This document shows, one piece after another, positions 6,035 through 8,466 of a stretch of DNA of 8,466 bases (positions are counted from its first letter, which is position 1; every line of letters starts with the position of its first letter). This DNA comes from an uncultured Collinsella sp. (GTDB taxonomy: Bacteria > Actinomycetota > Coriobacteriia > Coriobacteriales > Coriobacteriaceae): the NCBI GenBank assembly GCA_900544755.1, contig UQWQ01000081.1, positions 1-8,466 on the forward strand, given 5' to 3'. The translations under genes were made by a program, and so were the position numbers. The notes beneath the pieces were generated by a model. That model was not told the origin of the DNA, searched no databases, and worked only from the letters and a program-made list of their open reading frames with translations.

Positions 6035-6958
6035 TTACAGCTTGGCGTCGATGTCGACGCTCTGATACGTAGGGGTCTGCTGGACATAGAGCTTGATGCC
6101 CATGTCGAGCAGCTGGTTGACGTCGGCCTTCTGGGTGGCGTCGAGGAAGACGGAGCTGTCCTTGCCGCCGATCTGATCGGCACCGTCGTGGTTGGCGGTG
6201 GCGCCCAGGTTGATGGCGTCGAGCTTGTAGCCCTGGCAGAACTGCAGCATCTCGGCAGTGTTGCCAAAGACGAACATGACGCGCTCGCCGAGGGTGTTGA
6301 GCTTGTCCATCTTGGCGAGGGCACGCTCGACGGTGAAGACGTTCAGGCGCACGCCCTGGGGCTTGGCCAGCTTAAGAGCGCCCTTCTTGATGTCATCGTT
6401 GGCGGCAGCGTTGTCGACGACGATGATGCGCTCGGCCTGAACCTTGGTGGTCCAGGTAAAGACGACCTGGCCGTGCAGCAGACGGTAGTCAAGACGCGCG
6501 AGGACGATCTTGGCGGGACCGGAGCTGTGACGGGACGCCTTGGCCTTCTTGGCGGGAGCCGCGGCCACCTCGACCGGTGCGTTGGGGTTGGTCAGACCGG
6601 TGCGGGCCTCGTTGATGAGGGCCGCGAGCTCGGCACCCTTGACGGGGACGGGGCTCATAGCGAGCGTGAGCGCCAGCGGGATATTGAAACCGCTGACAAC
6701 CGTGAACTTCGTGCCGTTCTTGGAAAGCTCGACCATGTTGTTGTTGACCGAGCTACCGAGCATATCGGTTAGCACATACACGGTGTCGTCCGCGTTGAAC
6801 GTGGCGATCATAGCCTCAACCTTATTGGTGATGGGCTCCTTGTCGTCACGAGCAAGCGACACGACGTGGACGTTCGACACGTCGCCGAGAACCATCTCGA
6901 GCGTGTCTTTGGCGCCTGCGGCCAGGCCGCCATGAGATGCGAGAATGATCTGATTCAT
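6035..6958 (-). CDS. PTS mannose/fructose/sorbose-family fused IIAB component
   Basis: This 307-residue cytoplasmic phosphotransfer protein carries phosphate from HPr to the sugar. The IIA domain (about 1-125) has its phospho-acceptor H9 in ASHGGLAAG, plus the conserved TDMLGSS and SGFNIPL segments. A flexible Ala/Lys/Pro-rich linker (about 126-147) leads to the IIB domain (about 148-307). There the phospho-acceptor H162 sits in LARLDYRLLHGQV. Fused IIAB is the ManX-like arrangement. The ATG at 6958 has AAGGAGGAGG just upstream, a very strong ribosome-binding site, so this is the first gene of the operon. The promoter and a likely operator lie directly upstream (6985-7004), implying substrate induction through the GntR regulator. 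Both catalytic histidines are intact. Confidence 0.96.
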   Translation of the reverse strand: MNQIILASHGGLAAGAKDTLEMVLGDVSNVHVVSLARDDKEPITNKVEAMIATFNADDTVYVLTDMLGSSVNNNMVELSKNGTKFTVVSGFNIPLALTLAMSPVPVKGAELAALINEARTGLTNPNAPVEVAAAPAKKAKASRHSSGPAKIVLARLDYRLLHGQVVFTWTTKVQAERIIVVDNAAANDDIKKGALKLAKPQGVRLNVFTVERALAKMDKLNTLGERVMFVFGNTAEMLQFCQGYKLDAINLGATANHDGADQIGGKDSSVFLDATQKADVNQLLDMGIKLYVQQTPTYQSVDIDAKL

Positions 6959-6984
6959 CTTGCCTCCTCCTTTTCGTTATGGTC

Positions 6985-7004
6985 ATTATAACGTCTTATA
7001 CGTT
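6985..7004 (-). promoter_or_regulatory. PTS operon promoter -10 box with overlapping operator palindrome
   Basis: The minus strand has a perfect TATAAT (6985-6990) about 27 bases from the IIAB start. The palindrome AACGT-CTTAT-ACGTT (6990-7004) overlaps its upstream edge and fills much of the -10/-35 spacer, a classic place for a repressor. The -35 hexamer at 17 bases is poor (AATATA), so activation or weak basal expression is possible. The 13-base core matches the GntR-promoter site at 11 of 13 bases. Confidence 0.6.
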
Positions 7005-7029
7005 GCTTATATTGATAATTAGTATATAA

Positions 7030-7071
7030 ACCGTTCGCGGGTGAAAAACGACCGTTGGCGGGTTTAACGTA
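7030..7071. repeat. Two 21-bp phased direct repeats upstream of the PTS promoter
   Basis: ACCGTTCGCGGGT (7030-7042) and ACCGTTGGCGGGT (7051-7063) are identical at 12 of 13 bases and start exactly 21 bp apart, two helical turns. They lie about 50-85 bases upstream of the predicted PTS transcription start, on the upstream side of a poor -35. This would suit two protein molecules binding the same DNA face, for example an activator. Confidence 0.55.
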
Positions 7072-7080
7072 CTTGAAACG

Positions 7081-7119
7081 TTGGGGCTGGGCAGGCCGGC
7101 ACTGGCGGGATAACCCCAA
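7081..7119 (-). terminator. Weak hairpin after the EamA gene
   Basis: TTGGGG (7081-7086) pairs with CCCCAA (7114-7119) around a GC-rich 27-base interior that can pair partly with itself. It begins 23 bases beyond the EamA stop. The minus-strand continuation is CGTTTC, not a T-run, so termination here is only a possibility. Confidence 0.3.
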
Positions 7120-7141
7120 GTCGGACCCTGCGCGCAATCCC

Positions 7142-8224
7142 CTATCGCACGAAGTACCAGGGGCTTTCCTGCACGGTGGGCTCCAGCGCGATGCCGGTGC
7201 GTTCCTTAAACAGATCCATGTCCTGCGTTTTCTCCGTCCACCACGCGTTGGGCTTAAAGGTCATGCTCTCAGCGACATGACCGACAAATACACTGTTGCG
7301 CAGCTTGGAGAAGTCGGTGTTCATAATCAGGATGGACATGAGCACCAGCACAATACCCAGGACCTTGATCGCGCCGGCGGACTCGGCATAGACACCAATG
7401 CCCACCAGTACGGTGACGACCGTCTCGAAAGACATTACGACGGGAACTTTCGATGTCTCGAGCCCCATGGACAGACCCTGCATATATAAGATGTAAGCCA
7501 CGGCTGTGGGGATGAGTCCAAAGCCAAGGAACAGCAGCAGCAGCTGTGGCGACATTGCCGCGGCGACATCCGGCCACGGAGCCGCGATAGCCGCCATAAC
7601 CGCACCGCCAAAAACAAGGCCCCAAAACGTGACAGCCAGCGGGTGGACCGTCTTGGTTGCTATCCGGCTAAACACCGCGAGCGACGCCCCACAAAAGCCT
7701 GCAATCACGCCCGACGTGACGCCCCAAACCGAAAAATGGAAACCGGAAAGGTCGCCATTAGTTACTGCAAGTACACAGCCCCCTATGTTAAAAGCGATGG
7801 CAACGAGCTTGTTGGGGGTCACGTCCTCGCGATAAAGCACGCGGCCGAGCACGACGCCAAACACCGGCGAGGTATAGAGCAGCACCGAGGCCGTGGACAT
7901 GCCCACCTCGCCCATACACTCGTAATAGCAAGTGTTGGCGGCGGCCAAACCGACGATACCGACAAGCGCGCAGGAAACAAGCTCTTTAGGGCTTGCCTTG
8001 AACAGGGCCAGCGGACCCTGAGCCACGGTAGACCCCTCACCCGAACGGCAGCCCATAAACATCAGGACCGGCGCCAAGATAAGCGCTCCGACCAACAAGC
8101 GAAAGGCAGCCATACTCTGGGACGTAACGCCCATGGCCGAGATGCCGTTTACAAAGATTCCGATGCTGCCCCACATAAGCGCGGCGATCAGCACCAGCAC
8201 ATAGCCCAGATTGCTTTTCTTCAA
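7142..8224 (-). CDS. EamA/DMT-superfamily permease with C-terminal extension
   Basis: This 360-residue membrane protein has ten predicted transmembrane helices arranged as two EamA repeats. The first begins GYVLVLIAALMWGSIGIFV and the second, after a hydrophilic loop near NGDLSGFH, begins VWGVTSGVIAGFCGASLAVF. Members export amino acids, amines or other metabolites, or occasionally import sugars. I chose the TTG at 8224 because AGGAGG (8230-8235) lies 5 bases upstream. The longer GTG frame from 8260 has no ribosome-binding site and would start about where transcription starts. A soluble tail of about 55 residues after the last helix (rich in Lys, Glu and Trp, ending SPWYFVR) is unusual for the family. 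The gene lies upstream of the PTS operon in the same direction, has its own promoter, and shares the operator-like motif, so co-regulation is likely. The substrate is unknown. Confidence 0.9.
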   Translation of the reverse strand: MKKSNLGYVLVLIAALMWGSIGIFVNGISAMGVTSQSMAAFRLLVGALILAPVLMFMGCRSGEGSTVAQGPLALFKASPKELVSCALVGIVGLAAANTCYYECMGEVGMSTASVLLYTSPVFGVVLGRVLYREDVTPNKLVAIAFNIGGCVLAVTNGDLSGFHFSVWGVTSGVIAGFCGASLAVFSRIATKTVHPLAVTFWGLVFGGAVMAAIAAPWPDVAAAMSPQLLLLFLGFGLIPTAVAYILYMQGLSMGLETSKVPVVMSFETVVTVLVGIGVYAESAGAIKVLGIVLVLMSILIMNTDFSKLRNSVFVGHVAESMTFKPNAWWTEKTQDMDLFKERTGIALEPTVQESPWYFVR

Positions 8225-8263
8225 CGCAGCCTCCTCGGTATTGTTTCCAATATGTTTCACACT

Positions 8264-8285
8264 ACGTTATAGTCGTTATATACAT
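8264..8285 (-). promoter_or_regulatory. EamA promoter with two overlapping operator-like sites
   Basis: On the plus strand, ACGTTATAGTCGT (8264-8276) and TCGTTATATACAT (8273-8285) each match the GntR-promoter site (read on the minus strand) at 11 of 13 bases. The 9-base core GTTATATAC (8275-8283) is identical to the reverse complement of 967-975. On the minus strand, TATAAC (8266-8271) can serve as the -10, with CTTGAA 16 bases upstream as the -35. The predicted start is near 8259, about 35 bases before the TTG start codon. Confidence 0.5.
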
Positions 8286-8327
8286 TTTTCAAGGCACAAA
8301 TCGGCAAACGGGAAATCTCTAGACAAA

Positions 8328-8466
8328 GGGAGTGTCCCGCCAGCCACGGTATCGTCGATGTTTTGGCAATGTCAGCGAAAACCCGCCAGAGCGAGCAAGG
8401 TGCCTTGAAGTGAGGCGGCATTGACCTTCTGGTCATGCCGCCGAAGTTGAAAGGCAGATTGCCGCT
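8328..8466 (+). repeat. Dispersed structured repeat, right copy (B), cut by window end
   Basis: This is the second copy of the left-edge repeat in the same orientation, at a constant offset of 8316 bases from position 45 onward. It differs from copy A at 54, 56, 94, 95, 96 and 113 (copy A numbering). The left arm of the closing stem is intact (8382-8393) and the window ends after the first four bases of its partner. The bases beyond should therefore continue CTGGCGGG if the stem is conserved. Similarity fades left of about 8343, with a short gap. A mini-palindrome, GGGA-GTG-TCCC (8328-8338 region), marks its left edge. Confidence 0.8.

Noticed and set aside
6959..7141. A sigma-54 promoter like that of the Salmonella gfr operon
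   Set aside because: I see no GG-N10-GC type -24/-12 element, and a good TATAAT box is present instead.
8225..8260. Upstream GTG start for the EamA protein
   Set aside because: It has no ribosome-binding site and lies at the predicted transcription start. The TTG at 8224 has AGGAGG at 5 bases.
1..8466. CRISPR array, tRNA or rRNA genes, or a transposase
   Set aside because: No regularly spaced repeats, no cloverleaf with a CCA end or anticodon arm, no rRNA-like tract and no transposase motif were seen. The branched repeat lacks tRNA consensus positions.

Overview
The window looks like a carbohydrate-uptake locus from a GC-rich gut actinobacterium of the class Coriobacteriia, most likely Collinsella. 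That guess rests on base composition, gene style and my memory of similar repeats; no marker gene is present. All eight supported protein genes lie on the minus strand, so the biological order runs from high to low coordinates.

In transcription order: an EamA/DMT-family permease (8224-7142); a mannose-family PTS made of a fused IIAB (6958-6035), IIC (5998-5204) and IID (5190-4357); a two-SIS-domain protein of the FrlB/FraB deglycase type (4165-3182) ending at a strong intrinsic terminator (3148-3117); a HAD-IA phosphatase (3025-2396); a 124-bp palindromic element (2177-2300); a YitT-family membrane protein (2039-1032); and a GntR/HutC-type regulator with a UTRA domain (927-208).

The PTS and SIS genes form an operon. 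The simplest reading is that the PTS imports and phosphorylates a glycated amine (an Amadori or Heyns product such as fructose- or glucose-lysine), and the SIS enzyme splits the 6-phosphate into a hexose 6-phosphate and the free amine. The catalytic Glu/His pair of that enzyme family is present with the right 16-residue spacing (E218/H234, counted from the upstream ATG). A related operator-like palindrome (ACGT-N5-ACGT and variants) overlaps the -10 region of three promoters: the PTS operon, the GntR gene and the EamA gene. This suggests one small regulon, in which the EamA permease could export the released amine. The substrate and the export role are inference.

The locus is bracketed by two direct copies of a non-coding repeat (about 17-158 and 8328 to the window end, 94% identical over a 106-base core, same orientation). 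The complete copy can fold into a branched, cloverleaf-like RNA. Differences between copies fall in loops or keep G-U pairs, while one breaks the only reading frame through it. This repeat and the three-promoter operator are the most interesting signals here. Three start codons differ from the longest-ORF choice because of ribosome-binding sites or promoter position (EamA TTG at 8224, IID ATG at 5190, HAD ATG at 3025); the SIS start at 4165 is likely for the same reason.
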